From NCBI GenBank assembly GCA_023512835.1, contig CM042092.1, positions 47,892,400-47,956,399 on the forward strand: 64,000 nucleotides of DNA, written 5' to 3'. Each line of letters starts with the position of its first letter. Position 1 is the stretch's first letter. Made by a program: the position numbers and the translations under genes. Of this stretch, positions 46,233-58,684 are shown piece by piece. This DNA comes from Taxillus chinensis (taxonomy: Eukaryota; Streptophyta; Magnoliopsida; Santalales; Loranthaceae). The notes below the pieces were generated by a model that was given only the letters and a program-made list of their open reading frames with translations, was not told the DNA's origin and did no database searches.

Positions 46233-49200
46233 AAAACTATACCCCCTTTTTAGGGCCATTTTGGGTACATTTCCATACTCTTTTGATTCATTTATTGCCC
46301 AATTATACTACATTATCATATTTTCTTGCCCTAACCCGGAAAAGAGGATTTCTTGTAGCTTTTGTGGTATTTTTGCTATATTTTGACAGGAATCCAAAAA
46401 TCAAGGAAGAATTCACCAAATTCACAGAAGGAAGAAAGAATACCAAAGACCTAAAGTTCACAATGACCAAATCTCGAGTTGGTCGGGTGTAGGTCGGGTG
46501 AAGGACCCTTCACTCGACCAGGTCGGGTGAAGCTCATACTTTAGGGTTGGCTTCGCAGAAACTCATTGAAGATTTTCTCCTTCTAGTCGGGTGAAATCTG
46601 AGGTCGTTTGGAGGTGGTCGGGTGAAGGACCCTTGATTCGACCAGGTCGGGTGAAGCTTATTTTGCATGTTCAGACTCTCTAAGTGTCATGGAACATTAC
46701 TTCCTTCTGGTTGGGTGAAGTTTGAAGACCCTACATGGTGGTCGGGTGAGGATTTCTTCACCCGACCAAGCTCATATTTTGGCGATTAACCCCTTATTTT
46801 CGCAGCATACTTATTCCCTTTTGGACCAAAGTCATTTGATCAAAAGATGGGCACTAAACACTCCATTCAAAGAAGAATTAATTGAAGAAATTCAAATTCA
46901 AATGAGTGCTTTGTATTTGGATTGAGGTCTTTATGGGGTTTAAGAGAGGGATTTATCTCATTTTCAAATTCAAAAATAAGGAGAGTTACAAAAGATTTAA
47001 GAGGGGCTAATTATTTGGAGGAATTATGAGGAATAATGGGATATTCAAATTCAAAAATTCAAATTTCTCTTGGGAGGCTATAAAAGGGGAGCTGATCTTT
47101 CATTGTAAATCATCAATTAACTCATCATCCAATTCTCTCCATTCCTACAATTCCATTCCTCACCTAGAGTAGAGAAAGGGAGAGAGAAGAAGGTTTGGGG
47201 TATCTCTTGGAGTTGAAGACAATCTGCTGGGAAAAGAAGATTAACCTTGGAATTCTTGGTCTAAATAGGCAAGCTATCATTTTTGTTTTTCTATTCCATG
47301 TTTTGTAATTTTATTGTTTTCAATCTAACTATGGAAGGTTAAAAACCCTTGATTGGGGTTAGGATGGAGTTTGATGTAATAAATTAATTTGCAATGTTTT
47401 AGTTTAATCTTTTTCACCTTATGAGTATTTATTGGATATCTTGGGTTTAAATATAAAATGGATTCTGGCCATTTCTTTTTATCATATTAGGTATTTATGT
47501 GAAGGATTGGAAAATCAACCATAAGCACTAGAAAAATTGAGATATTTAAACTAGGGATTACATGACATGCGACAGCAAGTGTAAGCCTAGGATACCAAGT
47601 TAAGAGTGGACGTGATGCTGACTCTAGACTAAACAACCCAAATCTTAAAGGGTCAGTCGTCCCCATGTAGGACCCCATTTTGTCCGGGTTGGACATACTA
47701 ACCCCATTTGATGTATATACCTTTTTGTCCATGCCATATACCTTGTTGAACAGGTCCTTAGAGATTCCCAGCGATTCGCACAAGATGAATGCTTTGACAT
47801 GAACTGGGAAGCCCAAAATTGATAACCTTTGTTGCCAGCCCCTAAAGTGCCCTAAGATCAATGCCAGGTGACAGAGGATGAAATTTGGAGGCTAACGCAC
47901 TTGACCGAGCTCAATTCTGATTTAAAATGAAGAAGTTATGGCCAAAACAATCTTTGTCGGAAAAAGTCGAACTTGCCAAAAGATGGTTAATGCCCCTGGT
48001 CAAATTGGCCAAAAATGAGGAATAGTCTGAAATGTCTATTTAGGCGAATATGGGTCTTGCTAAACAATCCTTGAAAGGTCGTCCATTTTGGTATTTTAAG
48101 TGGGGGTAAAAGGTTAATTAAAAGTTGACTCGTAGCCTCGAAGCCTCGAAGCATCAAAGCCTCGAAGCATCGACGCCTCGAAGCCTCAAAGCCTTGAAGC
48201 ATCAAAGCCTCGAAGAATCGACGCCTCGAAGCCTCGATGCTTCGAAGCCTGTAAGCCTTCGACCTGCCGACACTCCGACCTACCGACACTTCGACCTCCG
48301 AATCTACGACCCTTGACCTACGACCTTCGACTTGCCGACACTTCGACCTGTTGACCATTGATCTTCGACCTGTTGACCGTTGACATTCGACCCACAAAAA
48401 CTTTGACCCTGCCAACACTTCGATCTGCCGACACTCCGACCCTTTGACCTCTGACCTTCGCTGTTTGGCCTCTTTCGCTGGCTTTCTCGCTGTTTGATCA
48501 CGAGATACGTTTTATTAGCTGGCCATTTTTGGCAAAGATGCTTTTCAATGCCTGTCAGTCACATGTGTCAATAAAAAACCAAAAAGGCAATCATAGATCA
48601 ACAGTCCACCTGACAAAGCATAGAATCTAGAACTTAATAATGCTGGGATTAATAAAACACCCAACCAAGCATTAGATGCAACAATTAATGAGATGCAGCC
48701 AAATCTCTTCAAAACCAGTATCCTCTCCAACGAAAAACAGAGATTCACGCCCAGAAAGAGAGGAGATTTCCACCAGAAAAAGAAAGGAGGAGAACTCTGC
48801 TGCCATCTTCATACCCAGCTTCCTGATACGAAAAAAAGAGAAGAGAGAACACCTGGAGATTAAGCCCAAAAAAAACCCCTTTCTGATTTGCTGCCATTCT
48901 ATCTCAAATTCGCCCAACAACTGCATTAAAAAAAAACAACTTTCTGCTATTCTGCAATCAAAAATCTCCCATTCTTTCTAAATCCCTTTTCCCTAATACC
49001 TCGTTACAGCTCTCCTTTTTCCTAGCAAAGAAAAAAAAACAACAACTCCAGTTTCAGCCTTCTCTTTCTACGTTTTCATCACAAAAAACGCCAATTTGTT
49101 TTCATTCCCTATTCCTTACACCCAGTCTCCTCAATTCCAGCCACAAAAAATCTTAATCCTATAAAAGATACTTCATCCTCCTTTCCCATGTTTTCTACCC

Positions 49201-50168
49201 AAAAGCCAGAAAAAAAATTCATCTTCTCTCATCTCCACACATCACTGCAATCTCCAAATCAAAATCCCAACTGATTTTTGCCATTTGCGCTATCGGAACT
49301 TGGTGATTTGGTAATTCGAGCAGGCGACTATCGGCGTGGACAAGATTCACACAGCAGTCCGGTGTTCGAAGCTCTAAAGTCGGTTCTATAATCCTAGCTG
49401 ATTTTTGTCCTTTATTATTTCTTAGCTTATTTATCTTTATATTTGATGTAATTTCTTAGTCTTTTCCTGTATATATATATTCTTTCTTTTTTCAGCTGTT
49501 GTTATGTGTTGTATTTTCCTTCTGTTTTCCTTTTTATGTTGTTGACATATGTTGTATTTTCCTTGTATTTCTTTTTTTCTGTATATATTGTATGTTGTAA
49601 TATGTAAAGAATAGTAAGAAAAAGGAGAGAGCAAAGAGAGGAATGAAAATGAAAAGGAGAAAAAAGAAAAAAAAGAAGAAAAAAAAAGGGTGGTTTTGTT
49701 TTTTTTATGTTATTTTTGTATGTCACAACCACACAATTCACGTTTTATTTTGATATGCATGTATTTCGATATGGTCAATTCTTAAAAAAAAACAAACAAA
49801 AAAACAAAACGTTTTCCACAAAATGTTTTCCAAAACGTTTTTAATAAAAGGTTTTCAAAATATTTTCAAAAATGTCTCCTTAAAAACAAACAAACAAAAA
49901 AAACAAAACAAAAAAAAAAACAAAAGCGTTTTGCAATAAAATGTTTTCAAAATGTTTTAAATAAAATGTTTTGAAAATGTTTTAATAAAATGTTTTTCAA
50001 AATGTCTTCCAAAAAAAAAAAAAAAAACAAAAAAAAAAAAAACAAAAAAACAAAAAAACAAAAACAAAACAAGAACAAAACCGTTGGATTTCATTTTCCA
50101 CCTCAAATAAAAAAGCACAAAAACAAGATTTTTAGGATTCCCTTTAGAGATTTAGGGTAAATCAATTT
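46233..50168. other. AT-rich LTR-like relics and minisatellites
   Basis: No gene supported. 46480-46790 holds about nine copies of a tcgggtgaag word in both orientations. A TATA box ctataaaagg lies at 47079-47088 upstream of a leader-like stretch, suggesting a decayed Ty3 LTR. 48120-48460 holds units of 'cctcgaagc' and 'acctgccgacacttcg'. 48660-49300 is a C/A-rich stretch resembling a 5' leader. 49480-49700 is A/T-biased. 49780-50090 repeats 'aaaatgttttcaaaatgttt' and poly-A blocks. Confidence 0.45.
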
Positions 50169-51583
50169 TGTTGGATCAAGCCCAGAATTTGGATAATGCT
50201 GATAAAGCCCTATGTAACTTGATCTGAGATCTTTTGTGTTTCTTTGATCATTGCAGAAGATATGTTATTAATCCGGAGATACACTCGTGAGAGCAAAGCT
50301 AAGGACAGGATACATAATCCTGATCCGGACAAGAGTGAGTGTCATCAAACACTTGGTAAATAACCAAGTCACCAATACATACGGAATAAGGAACATTTGT
50401 ACGGACTAAGGACTTAAAAGCTACGGATTACGGAATCTGCTCTTAATGCCTCAAACGGACTAAGTCAAACTGATGCAGAGTAAGAATCTTGGTCTACAAG
50501 GTCGCACGGAGTAAAAGAATCGACACGGAGCTAAAAAGTCAAGTCTTCCACTCAAGTGAACTAAAGTAAAGAAGACACAGAGTAAGGCTTCCGAGTCTTC
50601 CATACATATGGAGTAAGGAAGTACTGATGTGGAATAAGGACCCGAGTCTTTATTCGCACGGAGTAAGGAAATCAGATACGGAGTAAGGAATCCGGACCAC
50701 TCATTCATGCGGAGTAAGGATGTGCTAATACGGAGTAAGCCATCCGATCCTTTAGACTCGTACGGAGTAAGGAACTTACATACGGAGTAAGAAACTTACA
50801 TGCGGAGTAAAGAAGCGCTGATACGGAATAAGCACTCCGACCTTCTCATTCACACGGAGTAAGGAAGCGCTGACACGGACTAAGGATTCCAGTACCAAAT
50901 AGATACGGAGTAAGCAACCACTGACACGGAGTAAGGTTCCGAGCTTCATTAGCTACGGAGTAAGGAAAATTACACCGGACCAAGAAGATGTTGCTTCAAC
51001 TTAACCGCATTTAAGGTTATCAGCTCGTGGTGTCCCGATGTAAGACAAACTTGTCGAGAACCTGAAGAATCTTACACGTGGATCACCCGGATATGTGGAA
51101 ACAACTTCAATTATATTTGGGAACTCACAAAGGCACTTATACTCTTCAAACCCAAGATCTTGAGCTCCACAAACCGCAACAGTCAAGGCAGAGAGATTAC
51201 CAAGGAATAGTTAGTGCTGAATGCATTCCGGAACTACAAGTTCCAAGGTTGTCTTTCAGGAATGTTTTTGTATAAATATTCATACTTGTATATTTGAATA
51301 AAAAAAATGTGTGCGAATGAGCCTGAATCAACCCAGTGTATGCATAAGAGCTCAAAGATATAATCTAGGCTAGAGTGTGAATCCTTTTGTAAACAGAGTG
51401 TAAGAGAGTCTTGCTTCTATTTTGTTGTACTTATCTCTTGATAATAAAACAAAATACTTCCACTATCTGGTTGTCTTCCGCAGTGATTCTATCACTTAAC
51501 TAGATAAGTGTTGTGTCATAAGAGATTAAAAAGAGTTTCGATAAGAGCCTATTCACCCCCCTCTAGGCTCCAAGGGACCATCA
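50169..51583 (+). repeat. Sirevirus copy 1, 5' LTR
   Basis: 1415 bp, TGTTGGATC...GGGACCATCA, followed directly by the PBS (tggtatcaaagca from 51586). Contains about twenty spaced copies of 'cggagtaagga'-like words (50395-50960). A TATA box tataaatatt is at 51271-51280 and an aataaa signal at 51443-51448, within 'ataataaaacaaaatac'. Confidence 0.92.
51271..51448 (+). promoter_or_regulatory. Sirevirus LTR core promoter and polyadenylation signal
   Basis: TATA box at 51271-51277 and aataaa at 51443-51448, 170 bp apart, delimit the likely R region. The same pair with the same spacing logic is present in the LTR at 58685 (tataaata at 59600-59607) and in the one at 9890. Confidence 0.6.
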
Positions 51584-51644
51584 AGTGGTATCAAAGCAAG
51601 TTCTATTTGTTCTAAGTAGAGATCCCACTCTTTCACTCTCAGCA

Positions 51645-53945
51645 ATGGCCGAAGAAAGCAGTATGCTCTTCAACACTCGCCTTAACTCCGGAGGTGCACA
51701 ATAGCCCATCCCTAATCGAAGCAGCAGTGAAAACGTCGACCCACCTCAACCTGCTGCTGCCTCCACTGCTCAACCACGGAGTTCTGGTTTTACTCTGACA
51801 AAACTGGCCAAATTCACACCTGAGCTTTTCTCCCAGTGGAAAGCTCGCATGAAGATGTACATGGTATGCCATGACCATCTCATGTGGCCTTGTCTTCATC
51901 AGGAGATTCCAATTCCGATGACTATCGGAGAACATGGAGTTAGAAGGCCAAAGACGGATGCCGAACTTACCAACGATGAAAGAGCCTGGCAGTGCGCTAG
52001 CGAAAAGGCTCTGGCTTACGTTACATCATCTTTGGATTTTGAGGCTTTCATGGATGTGCAAGGCTGCATGTCAGCAAAAGCTGTCTGGGATAAACTGACA
52101 ATCCTCTATGAGGGGAGTCAGTCCCAGATGCAAAATGTGATATGTGCTCTCAGACAGAATTTTGAGAGTTTCAATCACAAACCTGGTGAATCCCTTGAGA
52201 GCATCTATCGGAGATTCGGCAAGCTCATTCTAGAGCTAAAAACTGTCAATGAGCACTACACTCAGTCTCAAATCAATGACAAGTTCTTTCGATCCTTGCC
52301 AGATCGCTACTACTCCAAGCAGCTCCAGATGCAAGCTGACAAAAACTGGCCGTTTACTGCCCTTGAAGAAATATATGGAGAGCTTCGGACTCATGAGGTC
52401 AGATTCAGATACACTGACCATGATGAGAAAATAGCTCGGAAAGAAAAAGGGGTAGCCCTCAAAGCTACGGAATGCCCCAGTAATCATCAAGAGGATGATA
52501 CAGTTGAGTCAGAGAATTCTGACTCAGACGCAGAAGAGGAAATAGCTCTTCTTGTTAAATCCTTTGAACGATTCCTTCGAAAAAGTAAAAGAGGATTCAG
52601 AAGAGGCTCCTCATCATCCAGAAGGAAGGAACGATTGGAGTCGAGCTCCCAAGAATGCTTTAATTGTAGGGAACCCGGTCACTGGGCCAAGGAATGCAGA
52701 TCCAAAACTAAGACGGCAGAGAAAAGTGACAAGGTTACTCCTCGATGTACCACCTCAGACAACAGCAAAAACAAGAGGAAGGCGTTCGTGACAAAGTACA
52801 TCAGTGGCTCGGAAGAAGAGGAGGAATCCTCGGATGATGAGCCAACTCCTAAGCCGAACGTCTGCCTCATGGCAAATACTGAGGTACCTTCTATCTCTGA
52901 GCTCATGAGTAAAATAGAATCTCTTGTTACTGAATGTGAACATGAAAAGAATGAGAGACTAATAATTACTCAAATGTACAAAGATATGGAAAGTCAGAAT
53001 AAACGTCTTGAATTTACTATTGCTAGACTTGAAAAAGACATAGCTGACTTCAGAGGAAAAGAAGCTTGGTATCACGATCTTAGGGCTGAAAATCATCTGC
53101 TAAATACCAATCTCTCAGGCCTAAAAGTTATTATAAAAAGACTCGAGAATGAACTAGAACAGGAAAAGGAAATAAATCGCAAGTGGCTTAAATCCGGGGA
53201 AATAGCCTCTTCATTTAGGACAGATCCGGATAATGTTCAAGTCAAACCTAGCCTAGGTTCAGAATCATCAACCTCCAATGCTCATGCTACTGAGTGTCCT
53301 CTAGATTTCACTCCAAAACTAACCAACTTATATCCTATTAGTACGTCTAAACCGTTGGATGGTTTTATTTCAGGTGGCACCATAGTTTATGACTATGGAG
53401 TTGAGGCAGTTACTGCACTTCCCGAAGCAGTAGCACCCGTAACTAATGATGAAGGGAAGGCTGCTGTAGTTAAAGCCAAAACTGTAGCACCCAAAAAGAA
53501 AGGAAAGGCTAAGGCTGACGCATCTAGGGCCAAGAGCGCGTCACCCAAACGGAATGGATTAGGCCACTGGGAATAGAGTAGAAAGTCTGTAAAATCTAAG
53601 AGACCTGTATCCCCTATTTGTACTCCGCATTATAGTGTCTGTTCCATCTGTAGGGAAATAGGTCATTATCACTATGAATGTTGGAGTTTATCTAATAACT
53701 GGCTTTGTAATCAAATTCAAACCAATAAAGATCAGTTCAATAAAAAGGGTTCTTCGAGCAAAACAAAAGCTATACCTCAAAGGAGTGTCTCTCCTAAGAT
53801 AACCCAAATAAAAGAAGCAGCTGAACCTAACAATTTAAAGTCAACTTGGAGAGCTAAAAGTCCTAGCAAAGTCAAATCCGGAACTGTTGACATTACTGCT
53901 GTTCTTTCTAACCGCCCGAAACAAGTTTGGGCACCAAAAGTGTAA
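51645..53945 (+). pseudogene. Sirevirus copy 1 Gag
   Basis: ATG 51645 (MAEESS) opens a frame of about 766 codons to TAA 53943, with stops only at 51702 and 53574. The copia Gag domain spans about residues 45-230 ('FSQWKARMKMYM', 'AKAVWDKLTILYEGSQSQ', 'FKSLPDRY'-like 'FFRSLPDRYY'). A CCHC knuckle 'CFNCREPGHWAKEC' lies near 52660. Then come an acidic Ser/Glu patch, a long coiled coil (about 52900-53180, 'RLEFTIARLEKDIADF'), a Lys/Ala-rich tail and a second knuckle 'CSICREIGHYHYEC' near 53640. An unusually long Gag with a coiled coil and a second finger is a Sirevirus trait. The stop at 53574 (CAG in copy 2) looks like decay. The TAA at 53943 is shared by both copies and may be the genuine Gag terminus. 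Confidence 0.9.
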
Positions 53946-56900
53946 ACTGTTGTCTTTCAGGAGTGTCTCTGGAATGCACTGCCGGATCACTTGAAGTTAA
54001 AGATCAATCAAAGCAAGTGGATCCTCGATAGTGGATGCTCCGGACATATGTCGGGTGATTAGACTCTGCTTGTAGAAGTTAATGAAAAATGAGGTCCATC
54101 CGTTTCATATGGTGACAACAGCAAAGGTAAGATTGTCGGGTATGGCACTTTAACCAACGGCTGTGTATCAATCACTAGAGTTGCACTAGTCGAAGGTTTG
54201 AAGCATAATTTGCAAAGTGTCAGTAATTTATGTGACAAAGGATTTACTGTTTCCTTTATGTCCAACACCTGTACAGTAAGGGAAAACTTAGCCGGAGATG
54301 TAAAGTTATCCAGATCAAGAGATGGGGACATATACTCAGTGGTCTTAAGAAATAATTCTTCTGACCCTGTACGCTTCCTCACTAAAGCTTCAGATGAAGA
54401 TAGTTGGTGATGGCACAAGCGATGCACATATTTAAACTTTAAGACACTGTCGAAGTTAGCATCACTTGATCTTGTCACTGGTCTACCTAAACTCAAATAC
54501 TCCAGAGACACTCTCTGTCGAGAATGCCAACTCGGCAAACAGACCAAACATAGCTTTAAGAGCAAATCAATTAATTCAATAACTGCTCCTCTGCAACTTC
54601 TTCATATGGACCTCTGTAGTCCTATTTCTGTTCCTTCGCTGGCTGGTGCGAGATATACCCTTGTGGTTATCGATGATTTCACCAGATACACATGGGTGAT
54701 GTTCCTGAAATCAAAGGATCAAACTTTTGAGCATCTTGTAGATCTTTTCAACTGGATAAGCAACTCACAAGGACTGAGCATAAAGTGCATCAAGAGTGAT
54801 CATGGTACAGAATTTGATTTTTCAGATATGAGATCATATTGTTCTGAACAGGGCATTCGGCATGACTTCTCTACGCCCAGAACTCCACAACAAAATAGGG
54901 TAGCTGAGCGCAAGAATCGTACTTTAGTCGAGGCTGGCAGATCTATGTTAGCAGGGGCAACGCTTCCTCTCAGTCTATGGGTTGAAGCTGTGTCCACTGC
55001 CTGCTATGTTCAGAACAGAACTCTAATAAATAAATCTACCATGAAAACACCCTATGAGATGTGGAGAGGACGAAAGCCTTCAATTTCACATTTCAGAGCT
55101 TTTGGGTGTACTCGCTATATATTGATAAATGGCAAAGAAACCCGGAATAAATTTGAACCAAAATCTGATGATGGGATTTTTGTCGGGTACTCATTACATA
55201 GCAAGGCTTATCGGGTCTTCAATAGAAAACTTTTTAATGTTGAAGAATCTATCCATGTGACTTTTGATGAAGCTAATCTTGATTAGTCAAAAGTTGCATC
55301 TTCAAGTTCTAATGTGCAGGTCCCTGATAACGTGCATTTTATGCCGTTATTCTAGTGTTTATTTAGGATGTTTAAGAGCATGACTAGAGCCTTATTGCTT
55401 CATATATCATATATATTCGCTCTAACCCCTAGGACGATGCTATTTGTAAATACATGCGTTTTTAAGCTGTTTTGGCAGATTTTGGAGCTCACTTTTGACA
55501 TAGTAGATGGCCTCAAACAATTGGCGTGCAAGAACAAAAGTTTCTTAGAATGATGTCATCTACCTACCACAGAAATTTCAGAGCATTTGGAGCTGCACGT
55601 GAATTCACCCATTTCACGTGCAAGCCTATTTTTGCCTCTCAGGCCTCTACAGGATGCAAGGAAGCTTGGGGAGAAGTTTGAGCTGATTTGGAGGTGCACG
55701 TGAATTCACCATATCACGTGCAAATTGGCGTGTAAAGATATTTTTGGACCGATCCTATCGTTTTTCCATGCTGATCATTTGTTCCTAAAGGCCCAAGTCC
55801 AAATTGTGGATGGAAGATAGAGATTTTAAAGTTTCGAGTGTTACTTATCAAAACTACGCCGTTTTGATAAGTGGGCTAGGTTACACACCTCAAGGCCCAT
55901 CCAAACTCTATAAATACAAGCCTCCACGCCACTGCTATGCATGCCTAACCCCCCTACACGTTTTTAGAGAGAGAGAGAGAGAGGCTCCATGACTTGGAGG
56001 CTGTCCTTGACCTAGGAGAGCAGCCGTCGCAGCCGTCGCAGCAGCCGTCGCGGATTTTGGAGCCTGGATTTGAAGCTTTGTTGCGCGCGTGATCAAGAAG
56101 AAGATGTTGAGCTTTTCTTCTTTGGTTTTGCTTGTAATCATGCGTGAGTAGTTCTTTTAATCTAGGGGAGCAATGTAGCCCCCTTGTTGCTTTGCTGTGT
56201 TTATGAATATTGGGTTTGGATGATTGAGTTTTGCATGTTTTATGAATCTGTTCTTAATTCTATCTTTGGATGTACACCTTGGTATTCTTAGCCCTAGTCG
56301 AGGCGGATTGAGATTCATAACTTATTTGTAATTGGTGTGATCATTATCCTTTTGCAAGTATGATTTATTGGCTTTGCATGTTTGTGTGTTTAGATGACCA
56401 TTCTGGCATACAACTCTTAAAAGGACCTCAATGACCATTTGTTGTCCTTGGCTTATGTTTAGCATGTTTTCAATCAGACAACCCTAATACCATGAACCAG
56501 TAGAGATAACATAGGGAGGTGAAATTGTGACCCTAGATGCTTTTAATCCTTGAAACTTAATCCTAAAATCAGTTTACTTTCTTTGTTTATTCGAAAAACC
56601 ACATAAAAATTAGATCTTTAGTTTAAAAAAAGAAAACTTTTTGCCAAGACATTTTATAGAACAATAGTAATTGGGTGTTTTGATTTGAGAACTAGAGAAC
56701 TAGGTTAATCCCTGTGGGTTCGACCCCTTGCTTGCTGCTATTCTTTTAGTGCAAACTTAGGGAATTTATTATCTTGAAGAGAGATTTAACGACATTAGCT
56801 AGCTCTTTTAGAGAGGCTAAAAATCTTGTCTATCAGTCCCGGACAGCAACATTGATTACTCGAAGTTTATGAATGTTCCTAATACACATTCTGACCAACC

Positions 56901-58682
56901 ACATGGCATTAGCGAAGCACAAAGAAATTATATGGATGATGCTACGGATGACTCGGACTCAGGACTACCGTTAAGCTCCGGACATACTCCTACGGATACC
57001 CAAAATTTCGGAGCACCTTCAAGTCCGTCCGGACCAGTTAACACTGAAAGAAACAGTGTTGAAGAACCACCTAGTTCTACCGTACCTTCTAATACGAAAA
57101 CATCTGGTCCGGAAGAAGCTCAACCAGCAGATACACCTGAACCACCTAATCTGGCAGAGCTTCAAATTATTCAAGATCAACCATCACATGCACAGAATTA
57201 CAGATGGACCCGAAACCATCCCTCAGATCAAGTGATTGGTGATCCTACTGTTGGTGTAAGAACAAGAGCAGCCACCTCCAACATGTGTTTTTACTCGTGT
57301 TTTCTATCTCAAATAGAACCAAAGGTGGTGGATGAAGCTCTTCGAGATTCGAATTAGATAAAAGCCATGCAAGAAGAGTTAAATCAATTTAAGAGAAATA
57401 ATGTGTGGACTCTAGTACCAAGGCCTAAGTCTCAGCAAGTCATAGGAGTTAAATGGGTGTTCCGGAACAAGCTTGATATGGATGGAATTGTAATCCGGAA
57501 CAAAGCTAGACTGGTAGCCAAAGGATATCTTCAAGAAGAAGGAATAGACTATGATGAGACCTTTGCTCCGGTTGCAAGACTTGAGGCAATCCGAATGTTT
57601 CTGGCGTATGCTTCATATGAAAACTTCATAGTTTATCAAATGGACGTTAAGAGTGCATTCCTGAATGGAGATCTTCAAGAGGAGGTGTACGTTGAACAAC
57701 CTCCAGGTTTCATTGAACCCAAGGCTGGACATCTGGTTTACAAACTAAGGAAAGCTTTGTATGGATTGAAGCAAGCTCCAAGAGCCTGGTACGACACACT
57801 TTCGGAATTCTTACTTGCTCAGAACTTTCAAAAAGGGAAGATTGACACCACGCTATTCTTACGGAAAGAGAAAGGACATACTCTGATCGTACAGATATAC
57901 GTGGATGATATCATTTTCGGATGAACTAATCTGAAACTTTGTAATGAATTCGCCAAGTTGATGACTGGCAAGTTTGAGATGAGTATGATGGGAGAACTAT
58001 CCTACTTCCTTGGAATCGAAGTCAAACAACTAAAGGAAGGGACCTTCATAAACCAAGCTAAGTATACTCGTGACTTAATCAAGAAGTTTGGTATGGAAGG
58101 TTCGTCTCCCGTCAAAACTCCAATGCCAGTCAATGCCAAGTTAGACCCAGATATTGATGGCAAATCAATGAATGTGACTGAGTACAGAGGGATGATTGGA
58201 TCCTTGCTGTATCTTACAGCAAGTCGCCCGGTCATAATGTTTGCAACTTGTATCTACGCAAGATATCAGGCGAATCCCAAAGAGTCACATATGCTTCATG
58301 TAAAATGGATATTAAGGTATCTCAAAGGGACAATTAATTTGGGACTCTGGTACCCACAAGAGTCCAACTTCGCCTTATCCGGATATTCTGATGCTGATTT
58401 TGCCGGGTGTCGCATAAACAGGAAAAGCACCAGTGGTACATGCCAATTCCTTGGAAACAGATTGATCTTTTGGTTCAGTAAGAAGCAGAATTCCGTATCA
58501 ACATCTACTGCTGAAGCGGAATATATAGTCATTGGGAGTTGCCTGCACAGCTTCTCTGGATGCAAAGTCAACTTACTGACTACGGCTTCAACATGACATC
58601 TGTTCCACTCTACTGTGACAATACCAGTGCTATTGCTATCAGAAATAATCTCGTCATGCATCCGAAGACAAAACATATTGAG
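53946..58682 (+). pseudogene. Sirevirus copy 1 Pol (PR-IN-RT-RNaseH), split by a solo LTR
   Basis: Same frame as Gag after the TAA. Protease: 'WILDSGCSGHMSGD' near 54025. Integrase: zinc-binding part 'WHKRC..LNF' (a Tyr replaces one expected His; copy 2 has His) and 'CRECQLGKQTKH', then the core with 'MDLCSPIS', 'SDHGTEFDF' and 'QQNRVAERKNRT' carrying the D, D and E. The conserved copia block 'FGCTRYILINGK' and 'GIFVGYSLHSKAYRVFN' follows. After the solo LTR at 55325-56835 come an acidic linker and RT with '[20 protein letters not shown]', '[14 protein letters not shown]' and 'YVDDIIFG' (57898). RNaseH has 'GYSDADFAGC' and ends at 'HPKTKHIE', where copy 2 begins. Broken by stops (54059, 54089, 54408, 55284, 57355, 57922) and one frameshift near 58545. 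Confidence 0.92.
55325..56835 (+). repeat. Solo LTR (family C) inserted in Sirevirus pol
   Basis: 1511 bp, TGATAACGTG...TCTATCA, with perfect 5 bp target duplication gtccc (55320-55324 and 56836-56840). TGATAA start and a 'ctgtgggttcgaccc' word near the 3' end fit the Tat/Athila-group LTR style. TATA ctataaata at 55908-55916, (GA)n at 55966-55983, and three 'cagccgtcg' units after it. Its first 600 bp closely resemble U3 of the family A LTR (2324-2870). Confidence 0.92.
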
Positions 58683-58684
58683 GT

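Noticed and set aside
53941..53965. A gt...ttcag stretch at the Sirevirus Gag/Pol border that looks like a tiny intron
   Set aside because: At about 20 bp it is far too short for plant splicing. A shared stop codon is the simpler reading.
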